Of a stretch of DNA of 64,000 nt, positions 25,261 through 34,123 are shown piece after piece. Numbering within the stretch: position 1 is the first letter of the stretch; each line of letters begins with the position of its first letter. The stretch covers positions 22,698-86,697 of the forward strand of contig CAZXLD010000016.1 of assembly GCA_964641965.1 (NCBI GenBank). The letters are read 5' to 3'. Source of the stretch: JAJDFU01 sp964641965. Its GTDB lineage: Bacteria > Bacteroidota > Bacteroidia > Chitinophagales > Saprospiraceae. Position numbers and translations under genes: made by a program. The notes beneath the pieces are model-generated. The model did no database searches, was not told where the DNA came from, and saw nothing but the letters and a program-made list of their open reading frames with translations.

Positions 25261-26321
25261 AGATTTTGGCGCATCCAGTCTTCCATGACCTGGAACGCAT
25301 CTGCCCGGACGGGAGGTGCCGAAAGGAAGATATCGTGCATAGCATCCGGAATGGAGACCACATCTACCTTAGTACCGAGTTTTGCCGAACGTGCCTTTAT
25401 ATGATCTACATTAAGAATAGCATCCATGCGTTGCATAGCCGGTACATACTTGGGACCCGCGGCATATTGGTACGTACTATCCGAGTGCATGACCAAAACG
25501 GGAATATCTAAATCCATTCCAGCTGCCACCTTTTTCTGAGCTTGATGGATGGCATTGATCCAGCCGGCAAAAACCGGAAACCCTTCCAAAGGCTTCCAAT
25601 CGGTGCTGTAGGACCATTCCCCGAAGTGATCCTCATGCAAACTAAAACTATAGGCCGGCTCCCCAGGACCTCGTAACATTTTCTTGGGATTCACACGCCC
25701 AACAAAGGAAGCTATTGGCAGAAAGGCCTTTCCGGCTGCCGAAACATTAAATTGAAAAAATGGACTATTGAGGATCAACGCATCCAGATTTTCCCTCCCA
25801 GGCCCTGAGGCAGTATATAGGGTGGAGATCAGGCCACCAGTTGAATGCCCCAAAAGAATAATTTGAGCATATCCCTCTTGTTTGATCAGATCAACTGATT
25901 TGGATATTTCTTCAAAGTAGATGGAAATATCTGTAATGTAATTTGGTGGGGAGTCCGGCCGTAAGGATCGACCGTAACGTCTGAGATCAAGGGCATAGAA
26001 ATCAATTTCCCGTTCGTTAAACCAACTTGCCAGATGTGAATGAAAAAAGTAATCCCCAAATCCATGGATATAAAGGACAGCCATTGAAGCGTTCGAATCG
26101 GAGCGAAATTCCATTAAAGTGGCTACGACCTCTTCAACATCATCTTTTTCCAACTCGAGAATGTGGAGCGTGTCCATAAGTTCATTTACCTGCAGGTCGC
26201 CCGGGCTCAGGGCTGCGTCCTCTTTACCAAACACTACAGGACCAGCCGGCCAAAGGGCCCAGGCAAAAAAAGCGATCATTCCAATTGCGAGGAGAATAAG
26301 AATTACGGTCAGCACGCGCAT
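25257..26321 (-). CDS. Alpha/beta hydrolase (serine aminopeptidase/lysophospholipase-like), membrane-anchored
   Basis: A 354-residue alpha/beta hydrolase with an N-terminal hydrophobic anchor (residues 1-25). The fold is marked by VLYIHGFGD (oxyanion loop, about 82-90), nucleophile Ser160 in LGHSTGG, Asp in VLVMHSDSTY and His in IPDAMHDIF. The lid region and the FALDLRRYG-type strand (YALDLRRYGRS) match the Hydrolase_4 (S33-like) group, which includes monoacylglycerol lipases. The active domain should face the periplasm. The substrate is not known. Confidence 0.88.
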   Translation of the reverse strand: MRVLTVILILLAIGMIAFFAWALWPAGPVVFGKEDAALSPGDLQVNELMDTLHILELEKDDVEEVVATLMEFRSDSNASMAVLYIHGFGDYFFHSHLASWFNEREIDFYALDLRRYGRSLRPDSPPNYITDISIYFEEISKSVDLIKQEGYAQIILLGHSTGGLISTLYTASGPGRENLDALILNSPFFQFNVSAAGKAFLPIASFVGRVNPKKMLRGPGEPAYSFSLHEDHFGEWSYSTDWKPLEGFPVFAGWINAIHQAQKKVAAGMDLDIPVLVMHSDSTYQYAAGPKYVPAMQRMDAILNVDHIKARSAKLGTKVDVVSIPDAMHDIFLSAPPVRADAFQVMEDWMRQNL

Positions 26322-26429
26322 GCTTCAATTTTTGACAAAGAAAGTCTTTATTCTTTCTGTACACAAAACTTTATCCGCCGACCGGCTCTTTGCTCTTTAT
26401 ACATTCTATGTTGCCAAGCCATATTACTT

Positions 26430-27041
26430 ATGCCAGCCATCTCCAGAGATCAACTCCAAACAATGGATCGCTTAGTCAGAGCCACCTTTTTCAATCTGAC
26501 ATCCGGCTTTAAAAGTCCTGTTCTAATCGGGACCATTTCCTCCACCCAACAAACAAACCTGGGCCTGTTTAGCTCATTAATACACATTGGAGCAAATCCA
26601 CCTTTGTTAGGTTTTATTCTTCGTCCCACTACTGTGCCTAGGCATACCTATGCAAATATCAAGGCTACGGGAATGTATACCCTAAACCATGTCACCCATT
26701 CCATATTAGACCAGGCACATCAGGCCTCTGCTAAATACGCTTCCGAAGTTTCTGAATTTGATGCTGTAGGTTTAACTCCGATTTTCTCTGCTTCTTGTAA
26801 GGCTCCTTACGTTACTGAAAGCCCACTTCGGATGGGATTGAGGCTGGTAGAAGAACATCCAATTGAAGCTAATGGAACCCGCTTAATCGTGGGTGAGGTC
26901 ACAGAGATCTGGATCGAGGAAGATCTGGTTCAACAGGACGGTTGGTTTGACCCTTCCAATTTGGATCTGGTAGCTGTCGCTGGGTTGGAAGGCTATTTCA
27001 GAGTTCAATTTGATAAGCGTTTACCTTACGCCAGGCCTTAA
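26430..27041 (+). CDS. Flavin reductase-like FMN-binding protein
   Basis: A 203-residue protein of the FMN-binding split-barrel family. The ATG at 26430 (MPAISRDQLQTMDR) fits the family start; the frame runs on upstream but overlaps the divergent hydrolase promoter. Signature segments are FKSPVLIGTISSTQQTNLG, HIGANPPLLGFILRP, HTYANIKATGMYTLN and APYVTESP, where the Asn and Ser/Thr residues contact FMN phosphate. Members reduce flavin or act as small oxidoreductases in the cytoplasm. It is followed by the Bax-inhibitor-like gene after 85 AT-rich bases. Confidence 0.88.
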   Translation: MPAISRDQLQTMDRLVRATFFNLTSGFKSPVLIGTISSTQQTNLGLFSSLIHIGANPPLLGFILRPTTVPRHTYANIKATGMYTLNHVTHSILDQAHQASAKYASEVSEFDAVGLTPIFSASCKAPYVTESPLRMGLRLVEEHPIEANGTRLIVGEVTEIWIEEDLVQQDGWFDPSNLDLVAVAGLEGYFRVQFDKRLPYARP

Positions 27042-27126
27042 CAGGAAGGAAAAATTCGTCGAAAAAGGTAGTATCTTGTTTTAGACTAACTTAAATTTAT
27101 AATTCGAATTTAATTTTTCAATTTAT

Positions 27127-27897
27127 ATGAGTACTAATCGAAAAGGACTGTTTGAGTCCAGAAACCCCGTTTTAAAAGAAAAGGCATTTGCCCAGGCCGG
27201 GCAGGTGGCTTCTTCCTCCAATGCCGGGATTACCCGGGAAGGAGAAACCATGACCGTAGCCGGTGCAGTAAACAAGGCATTCCTGTTGGGTATCCTGCTA
27301 TTGGGCGGAGCGGCAGTGGGTTGGATGTTTCCGAACCCAATGTTGATGTGGGGTAGCGCAATTGCCGGCTTCATCGTAGTCTTGATTGCATCGTTCAACA
27401 TGAAATTATCACCAATCTTGGCTCCCCTGTATGCTTTCTTGGAAGGGATTTTTGTAGGAAGCATTTCTATGGTATACGCCTCTCTATTTGATGGCATCAT
27501 CTTCCACGCAGTGACCTTAACCATGGCAGTATTTTTCATGATGCTGTTTCTGTATAAAACCGGCACGATCAAGGTCACCCAGAAACTGCGTTCGGGCGTA
27601 ATCATGGCCACCGGTGCAGTTGCCCTGGTCTATGTTGTATCCATTGTGCTTGGGTTATTTGGCGTTCAAGTTCCTTTCCTCCACGATGCCAGTCCGATCG
27701 GCATCCTGATCAGTCTGGTCATCATTGGCATTGCTGCGATGAATCTGTTGCTGGATTTTGACAATTTTGAAATGGGAGAGAAATATGGGGCTCCAGCCTA
27801 CATGGAATGGTTTTCAGCTATGGGCTTGGTCATCACTCTGGTATGGTTGTACCTGGAGATACTTCGCTTATTAGCCATTTTGAACTCGAGTGATTAG
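27127..27897 (+). CDS. Bax inhibitor-1/YccA family membrane protein
   Basis: A 256-residue inner-membrane protein of the Bax inhibitor-1 (TMBIM) superfamily, of the YccA-like 'DUF2778-length' type with a soluble ~45-residue head and seven hydrophobic helices. The head contains NPVLKEKAF and the TMTVAGAVNKAFLL start of helix one. The final helix and the aspartate pair (LLLDFDNFEMGE) carry the conserved acidic residues linked to calcium or proton leak in family members. Function in bacteria is poorly known; links to FtsH control come from YccA. A strong terminator follows. Confidence 0.9.
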   Translation: MSTNRKGLFESRNPVLKEKAFAQAGQVASSSNAGITREGETMTVAGAVNKAFLLGILLLGGAAVGWMFPNPMLMWGSAIAGFIVVLIASFNMKLSPILAPLYAFLEGIFVGSISMVYASLFDGIIFHAVTLTMAVFFMMLFLYKTGTIKVTQKLRSGVIMATGAVALVYVVSIVLGLFGVQVPFLHDASPIGILISLVIIGIAAMNLLLDFDNFEMGEKYGAPAYMEWFSAMGLVITLVWLYLEILRLLAILNSSD

Positions 27898-27921
27898 ATT
27901 AACTTATTGGTAGTAAAACCC

Positions 27922-27955
27922 AAAAAGCCCGATCAAAATTTTGATCGGGCTTTTT
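27922..27955. terminator. Bidirectional Rho-independent terminator
   Basis: A perfect 34-bp palindrome: A5, GCCCGATC core, then the exact complement and T5. In RNA it forms a GC-rich stem flanked by A and U runs and works in either direction. It lies 24 bp after the Bax-inhibitor-like gene and would shield the following AT-rich region from read-through. Confidence 0.9.
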
Positions 27956-27965
27956 GTATTAAAAA

Positions 27966-27996
27966 ACAGGGTTGCTGCATCATTGCAGCACCCTGT
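27966..27996. repeat. Second hairpin after the terminator
   Basis: ACAGGG-T-TGCTGCA, loop TCAT, TGCAGCA-CCCTGT: thirteen base pairs with one bulged T. It has no T tract, so it is not a standard terminator, and it stands directly before the AT-rich candidate origin. Confidence 0.5.
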
Positions 27997-28037
27997 ATAA
28001 CCCCAAAAAACCAAATGAAAACAATCTACATATCTTT

Positions 28038-28056
28038 ACTTATCTATTAGATAAGT
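28038..28056. repeat. 19-bp near-perfect dyad at the left edge of the candidate origin
   Basis: ACTTATCTA-T-TAGATAAGT: nine-base arms around a single central base. It is followed by TTATCTC-type sequences. It may bind a dimeric regulator or origin-binding factor; the protein is not known. Its arms contain TAGAT, the same pentamer as in the parA-upstream array, but spaced differently. Confidence 0.5.
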
Positions 28057-28105
28057 GTTATCTCTTCGTTAATCACTGGCAATGCTAAAGAAAAAAAATT
28101 AAGAC

Positions 28106-28290
28106 TTATCCACAAACTTTTTTTCCACATTTCTTTACGAAACCCTTACCGGCTATGCTGTTCCACAGAAGTGTCAGTGGATAATAATACCCCTATCTTT
28201 TTAAGAAGCCCTTTAAAGTTAATTTATTTTTAACAATTGAGCAAAATTAAATCAAATTGATCAGGGGATATTTTTAGTTAAAAAATAAAA
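28106..28290. other. Candidate chromosomal replication origin: DnaA-box cluster plus AT-rich stretch
   Basis: Within 79 bp there is a perfect DnaA box TTATCCACA (28106-28114), TTTTCCACA (28121-28129, one mismatch), TGTTCCACA (28159-28167, two mismatches) and AGTGGATAA (28176-28184, complement TTATCCACT, one mismatch). They are followed by about 100 bp of very AT-rich sequence (about 28185-28290) with runs of T and A that could serve as the unwinding element. The 407-bp gap 27898-28304 holds no ORF. dnaA is not in the window. Gene orientation is mostly plus to the right but mixed to the left, so orientation supports the call only weakly. Confidence 0.5.
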
Positions 28291-28304
28291 CAAACCGTAC
28301 ACGC

Positions 28305-29681
28305 GTGGCTAAGACAAAAAAGGTATTTGTATGTTCCAATTGCGGCAATCGATCTCCTAAATGGGAGGGTAAGTGTTCCGCCTGTGGAGAATGGAATACC
28401 TACCAAGAACTGCTGGAAGTGAAAGAGACTAAAACGGAGCAACGCCAACGATCGCGCGCCTCCACTCCCAGCCTACCTGCGGTACATCCAGTTCCGCTTT
28501 CTGAGATTCGATCCGGAGAAGTACCTCGCATACCTAGTCAAAATAAAGAACTGGACCGGGTTCTCGGAGGTGGAATCGTCCCCGGGTCAATTGTATTGAT
28601 CGGTGGTCAACCCGGCATTGGAAAGTCAACATTGCTGTTGCAGGTAGCCATGCAGCTTGGAAAAACTGTGCTTTATGTCTCTGGTGAGGAAAGTGCTGAG
28701 CAGCTTAAAATGAGAGCCGACCGCTTAGGAGAACCAGATGGCAACTGTCTGGTACTAACGGAGACCAATGTGGAGCGGATTTTGAAAGAATCAAAAGACT
28801 TAAAGCCCGACTTATTGGTAATCGATTCCATACAAACGCTTGCCACTCCATACCTGGATGCTATGCCAGGCAGTATTTCCCAAATTCGGGAGTGTGCCGG
28901 GGAACTGCAGCGGTTTGCCAAATCCGAACACATATCTACTTTTCTGATCGGACATATCACTAAAGACGGCTCCATTGCCGGGCCCAAAGTGCTTGAGCAC
29001 ATGGTGGACACTGTACTGCATTTTGAAGGTGACCGAAACTATACCTATCGCATCCTCAGAACCCTCAAAAACCGCTTCGGCTCTACGGATGAAATGGGCA
29101 TCTTCGAAATGGAATCCCGAGGCCTTCGCGAAGTGGAAAATCCATCCGAACTACTACTCTCGGCCAGCGAAGAGGAGTTAAGCGGGAGTGCTGTGAGTGC
29201 CACTATCGAAGGACAACGCCCCATGCTGATCGAAACCCAGGCCCTGGTGAGCTCGGCAGTTTATGGCACCCCTCAGCGGTCAGCTACCGGATTTGACCTG
29301 CGCAGGCTGGGGATGCTACTGGCCGTTTTAGAAAAAAGAGCCGGCTTTGCTTTAGGGCAGGCAGATGTGTTTATGAATATTGCCGGAGGTATTCGGGTCG
29401 ATGATCCTGCTATTGATCTGGCCATCATTTCGGCAGTCCTTTCTTCCATGCAGGATATCGCTATTCCGAAAACCACTTGCTTTGCAGGAGAAGTTGGCCT
29501 ATCCGGAGAGATCAGAAGCGTCAACCGGATTGACCTGAGAATCCAGGAAGCGGATCGGCAGGGTTTCAAGCAGTTATGCCTCCCTAAACACAACTTCAAA
29601 GGGCTGGATCGAAAAAAATATCAGATCCAATTGATAGGAATAAGCAAGGTCGGCGAACTTTTTGAACTCCTATTCAGCTAA
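28305..29681 (+). CDS. radA: DNA repair protein RadA (Sms)
   Basis: RadA is a hexameric helicase-like ATPase that drives branch migration in recombination. The 458-residue protein starts at a GTG (28305) directly before the zinc finger: Cys10, Cys13, Cys24, Cys27 (CSNCG, CSACGEW). Walker A GGQPGIGKST is at 100-109, the RadA-specific KNRFG at 255-259, and the C-terminal third is the Lon-protease-like domain without a catalytic Ser-Lys pair. The start has no ATG alternative that keeps the zinc finger. Its stop overlaps that of the convergent PAQR gene by 8 bp. Confidence 0.96.
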   Translation: MAKTKKVFVCSNCGNRSPKWEGKCSACGEWNTYQELLEVKETKTEQRQRSRASTPSLPAVHPVPLSEIRSGEVPRIPSQNKELDRVLGGGIVPGSIVLIGGQPGIGKSTLLLQVAMQLGKTVLYVSGEESAEQLKMRADRLGEPDGNCLVLTETNVERILKESKDLKPDLLVIDSIQTLATPYLDAMPGSISQIRECAGELQRFAKSEHISTFLIGHITKDGSIAGPKVLEHMVDTVLHFEGDRNYTYRILRTLKNRFGSTDEMGIFEMESRGLREVENPSELLLSASEEELSGSAVSATIEGQRPMLIETQALVSSAVYGTPQRSATGFDLRRLGMLLAVLEKRAGFALGQADVFMNIAGGIRVDDPAIDLAIISAVLSSMQDIAIPKTTCFAGEVGLSGEIRSVNRIDLRIQEADRQGFKQLCLPKHNFKGLDRKKYQIQLIGISKVGELFELLFS

Positions 29682-30306
29682 GAATAGCCCATATCGCCAG
29701 AAAATGGCTGGCACTTCCGACCAAAACAAAAAGGTGCCAGATCACGTGACCGAATTTTAGTTTCTCCCAAAGGAAAAAGATGGTTCCCAACGAATAACCA
29801 AGACCTCCTACAATCAGCCACCAAAGGCTTTCTTCGGACAAACCTTCAAAAATGGGTTTTCCCATAAAAACCACCATCCAGCCCATGAGTAAATAGAAAA
29901 AGGTGGACAACACACTAAATCTACCCGCATAATAAACCTTGAACAAGGTGCCTACCAGTGCAATACCCCACATGATACTGAGGTAAATCTGCTGTTCAGG
30001 AGCTTCGAAAAACAACAGGATAAAAGGGGTATAGGTACCCGCAATCAAGCCGTAAATAGCGATATGGTCCAGCTTTTGAAAAATCGATTTGCGATAGGGG
30101 TCCTTTTGAGCATGATAAAGGGTCGACATCGCATACAATACAATCAGGGAGAGTCCGTAAATAACGACGCCTACTGTGGCATAGGGCTTATCTGAAAGCC
30201 ACGACTCATAGATGAGTACCGGGAGAAAACCTGCCCCAAGAAGAAGCCCAAATCCATGCGTAAGGACATTTAGCAATTCTTCTTTATCCAGTAATAAGTG
30301 CTTCAT
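29674..30306 (-). CDS. PAQR/hemolysin III family membrane protein
   Basis: A 210-residue seven-helix protein of the hemolysin III (YqfA/PAQR) family. The conserved metal-site pattern is present: Ser/His in YAMSTLYHAQ, Asp/His in LDHIAIYGLIAGTYTPF and the C-terminal HVIWHLFVLVGSASHFLA with two His. Eukaryotic relatives are adiponectin receptors with ceramidase-like activity; the bacterial role is uncertain (membrane lipid homeostasis is suspected). The name hemolysin is historical and does not imply a toxin. Confidence 0.9.
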   Translation of the reverse strand: MKHLLLDKEELLNVLTHGFGLLLGAGFLPVLIYESWLSDKPYATVGVVIYGLSLIVLYAMSTLYHAQKDPYRKSIFQKLDHIAIYGLIAGTYTPFILLFFEAPEQQIYLSIMWGIALVGTLFKVYYAGRFSVLSTFFYLLMGWMVVFMGKPIFEGLSEESLWWLIVGGLGYSLGTIFFLWEKLKFGHVIWHLFVLVGSASHFLAIWAILS

Positions 30307-30685
30307 GAGGCATGTTAGTTAATTCCGAAGAGAAATTCAACAACTAAAAGGCATTGTTTGCCCGATTAATTGTATCAACACGGAAATTTATGGCTGGTTT
30401 AGCAAGGTGCCATATTGTATACTCATTTTGTTAAGGCCCAAAAAGTCCTTAATAAAGTGTTAGGGCAGCCTTTAGGTCAAATGGATTTGGCAATAAAAGG
30501 TAATGCGCCAGCAGGTAGAATAGGGGGAATCCATGGATGCGAAACTACCATTATTCCTATCTAATTAAATATTTAACTATTTATAATTAAATGTCCGATA
30601 TCATTTTATACATAATTTAACAGCGCTGCACTTGAAACCATCTGTGAAGCACGGTTATTTTCGAACTGAAGATAAACGATCACAG
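30307..30685. other. Non-coding region upstream of the caspase operon
   Basis: Without a credible gene. The right third is very AT-rich and contains the palindrome TTAAATATTTAA (30565-30576) and several TTAA-rich runs, a plausible promoter/operator region for the plus-strand operon and, on the left, for the minus-strand PAQR gene. No recognisable -7 TAnnTTTG element is certain. Confidence 0.4.
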
Positions 30686-31847
30686 ATGTTGAAAATACTT
30701 TTACCCATTACGCTCATTTCATTCCTGTTCTCTACCCTATCGGGGCAGGAAGCAGATTTAATCTTGAAAACCCGGGATTTCCTTCAGGATGGATCGCAGT
30801 TAAGCATCTTTTTCCAGATTCCAGACGACCGGGAAAACCTTGCCTATAACATTCGCCAGGTTTACATCTATGGAGACCAGGGGCAAATCGAATTGCAAAG
30901 TTTTTCAGGCAACACCAGAAGGCTCTCAGCCGGCCAATCCTATCAGATTACCTGGGATGTGCTTGCCGATGTAGATGCGTTTGACCGTCCTCAATATGCG
31001 CAACTGTTTCTGGATTATACTTCCGAGACACGCGAACGCCTCGAAAAAAAAAACGAGGGAAGATCACCCGTCTACTCCACCAACCAAAACCGAGCGCCCC
31101 AATGGTACTCGGAAAGAACGCCTCCAAGGCAACCCTATCCGACTCGGTATAACCGGCCAGTTGTCGTACGTTTTTGGCCTTTACCGGCTGTCTACCGAAC
31201 TCAACCAAGAGCAAGTGCACCTATCCTCCGGAAATGGAGTCGGATTCGGAACCTCTGCTATCCTTGAGGTAAGAGTGCATCCTGAGAAGAACCTGTTTTT
31301 GCAATTAGAGGGAGGTGCTGTCTCCCGTTCATACCAATATCAGCTAGGCCACAACTTCCTCAATATGGGATCAAATTGTATAAGAGAATTTTATGAGACT
31401 TCCGGATCGATCCGGTTCAATGATTACCGTCTGACCGGACGGATCAAGATTCCAATGGGCTTTCAGTTTGGGGCTTACTATACCTGGCTTAAATCGGCCA
31501 ACCGAAGGGGAACACTTCATTACAACGAATTCTGCCAAAGCCAACTGCGCACCGTGGAGGTGCGCGATAATTTCAAATATGACTTAAACAGTGCGGAGCA
31601 ATTCCCCACGGATAGCCAGGGTCACACCCCCTTGAACCGAGAATTTGGAATGACCGTAGGCTGGGAAAATCCAACGCATCAAGATTTCCTGTTTGGAATA
31701 GGAGTTGACATGAGCTTAAACCACGTGTTGAATCGGAATTACAGATATGACGAGATCCCTACTGCGATTCCGGTCGATCATCAAACCAATCGTCCACTAA
31801 ATTTCAGATTAGCCAATGCTTACATCCGTTTTGGCTATCGCATCTAA
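30686..31847 (+). pseudogene. Exported outer-membrane barrel protein, reading frame broken at an A10 run
   Basis: Two overlapping frames form one protein if one base is skipped at the A10 run 31044-31053. The first part (ATG 30686, MLKILLPITLISFLF signal peptide) holds a beta domain ending in SAGQSYQITWDVLADV, a type often found in Bacteroidota caspase- or OmpA-linked proteins. After the run the other frame continues from a Lys/Thr/Pro linker into a barrel-like domain (ITGQLSYVFGLYRL to the terminal AYIRFGYRI). With nine A the joined product would be about 387 residues. The break may be a sequencing error, phase variation, transcriptional slippage or real decay. First gene of the caspase operon. 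Confidence 0.65.
31044..31053 (+). other. A10 homopolymer, slippage or frameshift site
   Basis: The run lies between the codons for Leu-Glu and Thr-Arg in the barrel gene. As written, translation continues in the first frame to a stop at 31267; removing one A (or adding two) restores the long frame. RNA polymerase slippage on runs of nine or more A is well known in bacteria, so a mixed population of products is possible. Confidence 0.6.
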
Positions 31848-31861
31848 ATCGGATACCACCT

Positions 31862-33322
31862 ATGAAAAATAGAATGCTACTGTTCGCAATTGGAATCTTC
31901 CAACTTACCCTCTGGGCCACCTTGTCAGGGCAGATTATCCAGGACCGGGATGAGATCTCCTTCCTCAACCTGGAAAAAGCCATTGCTACCCGGGTAGAAA
32001 CCAATATGAAGCAGTGGATGGAAAGAGGAGAATTTGAAAACTCTACCATGTATCGCCAACGATTGAACCAACAGGAAGCACAACTGGATCAATTTACGGA
32101 AGAGGCCATCCAATATTATCTAAATGCCCATCTCAAAAAAATTGATTTTTCCCGATTCGAATTATCGAGATACGATGCCGACAGCGAAACCTATCGACTT
32201 AAAATCCACCGGATAGGCCCAATCATTTTACGGGTACCTCTTGAAGATGCTCCCTTTTTTAAGGCAAATAAGCACGAAATCCAATTTACCCATCCCAACT
32301 TCTTTATCCAGGATAATGCCTGGGTTTTAGAATCAATTGAAGTTCATTGCCTGGATAAAACATTTCGCTATCAAAGTAGCGACCCTGCTCGGTTTGAACC
32401 CGGAAGTACTGTTCCAGTGGCTTCGAGAGGCTATAATGTGTCCCTTCCCCGGTTCGACAGCTACGAGTCAAGAACCGATCCCAGTCAGGCCAATCTCGAT
32501 CCGGATATTGACTTACTACGCCTACCTCAAACCCGGATGTTCAGGCCCAATGCGATCGCCATTGTGATCGGAAACCGGAATTATTACCAGACCAAAAGCG
32601 TGGATTTTGCCCACAACGACGCTGACTTAATGAAGCGCTATCTGGTTGAGGTCCTCGGTTTTAGAGACGGTAACGTCATTGTACTAAAGGACATTTCCAA
32701 AGGCATTTTCGACACTTATTTTGGAACCGTTACCCGTCCACAAGGTCGGCTGTATAACATGATCAAGCCCGAGATTTCAGAAGTCTTTATCTACTATTCG
32801 GGGCATGGGGCACCGGGGCTAAATGACAAGGAGGGTTACTTCGTACCTATCGAATGTGAACCCAACAATGTAGAATTGGGTGGCTATCCGCTTTCCCTAT
32901 TCTATAAAAACCTGGCTGTACTACCTGCCAAATCTAAGACGGTAGTCCTTGACGCTTGTTTTTCGGGAGCGGACATTTTGAATAACCTGTCCCCCATCGC
33001 TATCCGGACGCAGTCTACCGCAGTAAAGGATAAAAATACCGTCGCATTTACCTCCTCTAGTGGATCGGAGGTATCCAGCTGGTACAATGCCAAAGAACAG
33101 GGTCTCTTCACCTACTTTTTTCTAAAGGCCATCCAAAATCCGTCTAGGTCTGATCTGAATCGGGACCGCAGGCTCAGTTTCCGGGAGCTACATGCTTTTG
33201 TGGCGGATCAGCAGAACGGTCTGCCCTACTATGCCCGTAGGCTACATGGCCTGGTACAGACCCCTACGCTTCAGGGTGGCAACCTGGACGGGATTTTATT
33301 GGATTACGGATCAAACTACTAA
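31862..33322 (+). CDS. Exported caspase-family (C14) cysteine peptidase
   Basis: A 486-residue protein with a signal peptide (about 1-23). Residues 30-200 are an accessory domain with a WMERGEFENSTMYRQR motif that recurs in Bacteroidota caspase proteins. Residues about 228-480 are the caspase fold: IAIVIGNRNY first strand, catalytic His315 in IYYSGHGAPG and catalytic Cys366 in VLDACFSG. Both catalytic residues are intact, and the family is that of metacaspase-like proteases that usually cleave after basic or acidic residues. Unlike cytoplasmic caspases of defence systems, this one is exported. It starts 14 bp after the barrel gene and 21 bp before the next gene. Confidence 0.9.
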   Translation: MKNRMLLFAIGIFQLTLWATLSGQIIQDRDEISFLNLEKAIATRVETNMKQWMERGEFENSTMYRQRLNQQEAQLDQFTEEAIQYYLNAHLKKIDFSRFELSRYDADSETYRLKIHRIGPIILRVPLEDAPFFKANKHEIQFTHPNFFIQDNAWVLESIEVHCLDKTFRYQSSDPARFEPGSTVPVASRGYNVSLPRFDSYESRTDPSQANLDPDIDLLRLPQTRMFRPNAIAIVIGNRNYYQTKSVDFAHNDADLMKRYLVEVLGFRDGNVIVLKDISKGIFDTYFGTVTRPQGRLYNMIKPEISEVFIYYSGHGAPGLNDKEGYFVPIECEPNNVELGGYPLSLFYKNLAVLPAKSKTVVLDACFSGADILNNLSPIAIRTQSTAVKDKNTVAFTSSSGSEVSSWYNAKEQGLFTYFFLKAIQNPSRSDLNRDRRLSFRELHAFVADQQNGLPYYARRLHGLVQTPTLQGGNLDGILLDYGSNY

Positions 33323-33343
33323 TTCATCATACAATTTGAAATC

Positions 33344-34045
33344 ATGAAAACAATTACCAAATTTCTATTCCTCCTGGTTTGGGCGGGACTGATAGTCACC
33401 TTCGCCCCATCGATTCATGCACAATCCCTTTCCAAGCGGGATGTCAAAAAAATCAAAAAAGAACTGCAAAGCAAAGCAGTCAAGACAGCCAGAAAGGAAG
33501 CTAAACGATTGAAAAAGCAAGGTTTTTATATTCCTCCCGGAGCGCTCCCTATGGACAAGCAATTGGAAAAAGCCTACATCCGGCAATATGAAATGACGGA
33601 TGATGGATGGGAAAAATACATCACCGGCAATGCCATGTCGATTGGTGGAACCAAAATTGCATCAAAAAATCAGGCCATCGAGGCAGCCAAGCTGGAGCTG
33701 GCCGGCAAACTCGAAACCCGGATCGCCGGTTTGATCGAAAACAGCATTGCCAATGAACAAATCACACAGGAGGAAGCTGTCTCTCTGACCAAGACAGTAA
33801 CCGCTTCCAAAAACATCATTTCTCAGAAGTTGGGTCGGATAGCTGTCTTGTTTGAAGCCTATCGGGACCACGGAGAAAATACGGAGTCTACGATTATGAT
33901 TGCTACCAGCTACGACTTGGCTTTAAATGCAGCCAAAGAAACCCTGCGTCAAGAACTTCGCGACGATGCCGAAGAATTGCACAAAAAACTGGATAAGATC
34001 TTCGACTTGGAATTAGATCCGCAAGAAGGTGGACTCGGAACCTGA
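33344..34045 (+). CDS. Exported LPP20-like protein
   Basis: A 233-residue protein with a signal peptide ending near HAQ (residue 27). A Lys/Arg-rich helix (about 30-60) is followed by FYIPPGALPMDKQLEKAY and a helical domain rich in Ala/Glu/Lys (IASKNQAIEAAKLELAGKLE, split as IASKNQAIEAA and KLELAGKLE), the pattern of the LPP20/FlgP-like group in which a helix of alternating Ala and charged residues packs on a small sheet. The ATG is 21 bp after the caspase stop, in the same operon. Function is unknown. Confidence 0.7.
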   Translation: MKTITKFLFLLVWAGLIVTFAPSIHAQSLSKRDVKKIKKELQSKAVKTARKEAKRLKKQGFYIPPGALPMDKQLEKAYIRQYEMTDDGWEKYITGNAMSIGGTKIASKNQAIEAAKLELAGKLETRIAGLIENSIANEQITQEEAVSLTKTVTASKNIISQKLGRIAVLFEAYRDHGENTESTIMIATSYDLALNAAKETLRQELRDDAEELHKKLDKIFDLELDPQEGGLGT

Positions 34046-34123
34046 TTCCACAGACCAGGACCGGACATGGGCCTGCCTTTAGCAGGTCCCACCTTTTTTA
34101 CCCTTCACTTACAGGAGTCTCTT

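Noticed and set aside
30975..31847. Separate gene in the second frame of the barrel protein
   Set aside because: Its first ~25 residues are antiphase text over the first gene, and the sensible part begins exactly at the A10 run, so the two frames are one disrupted gene.
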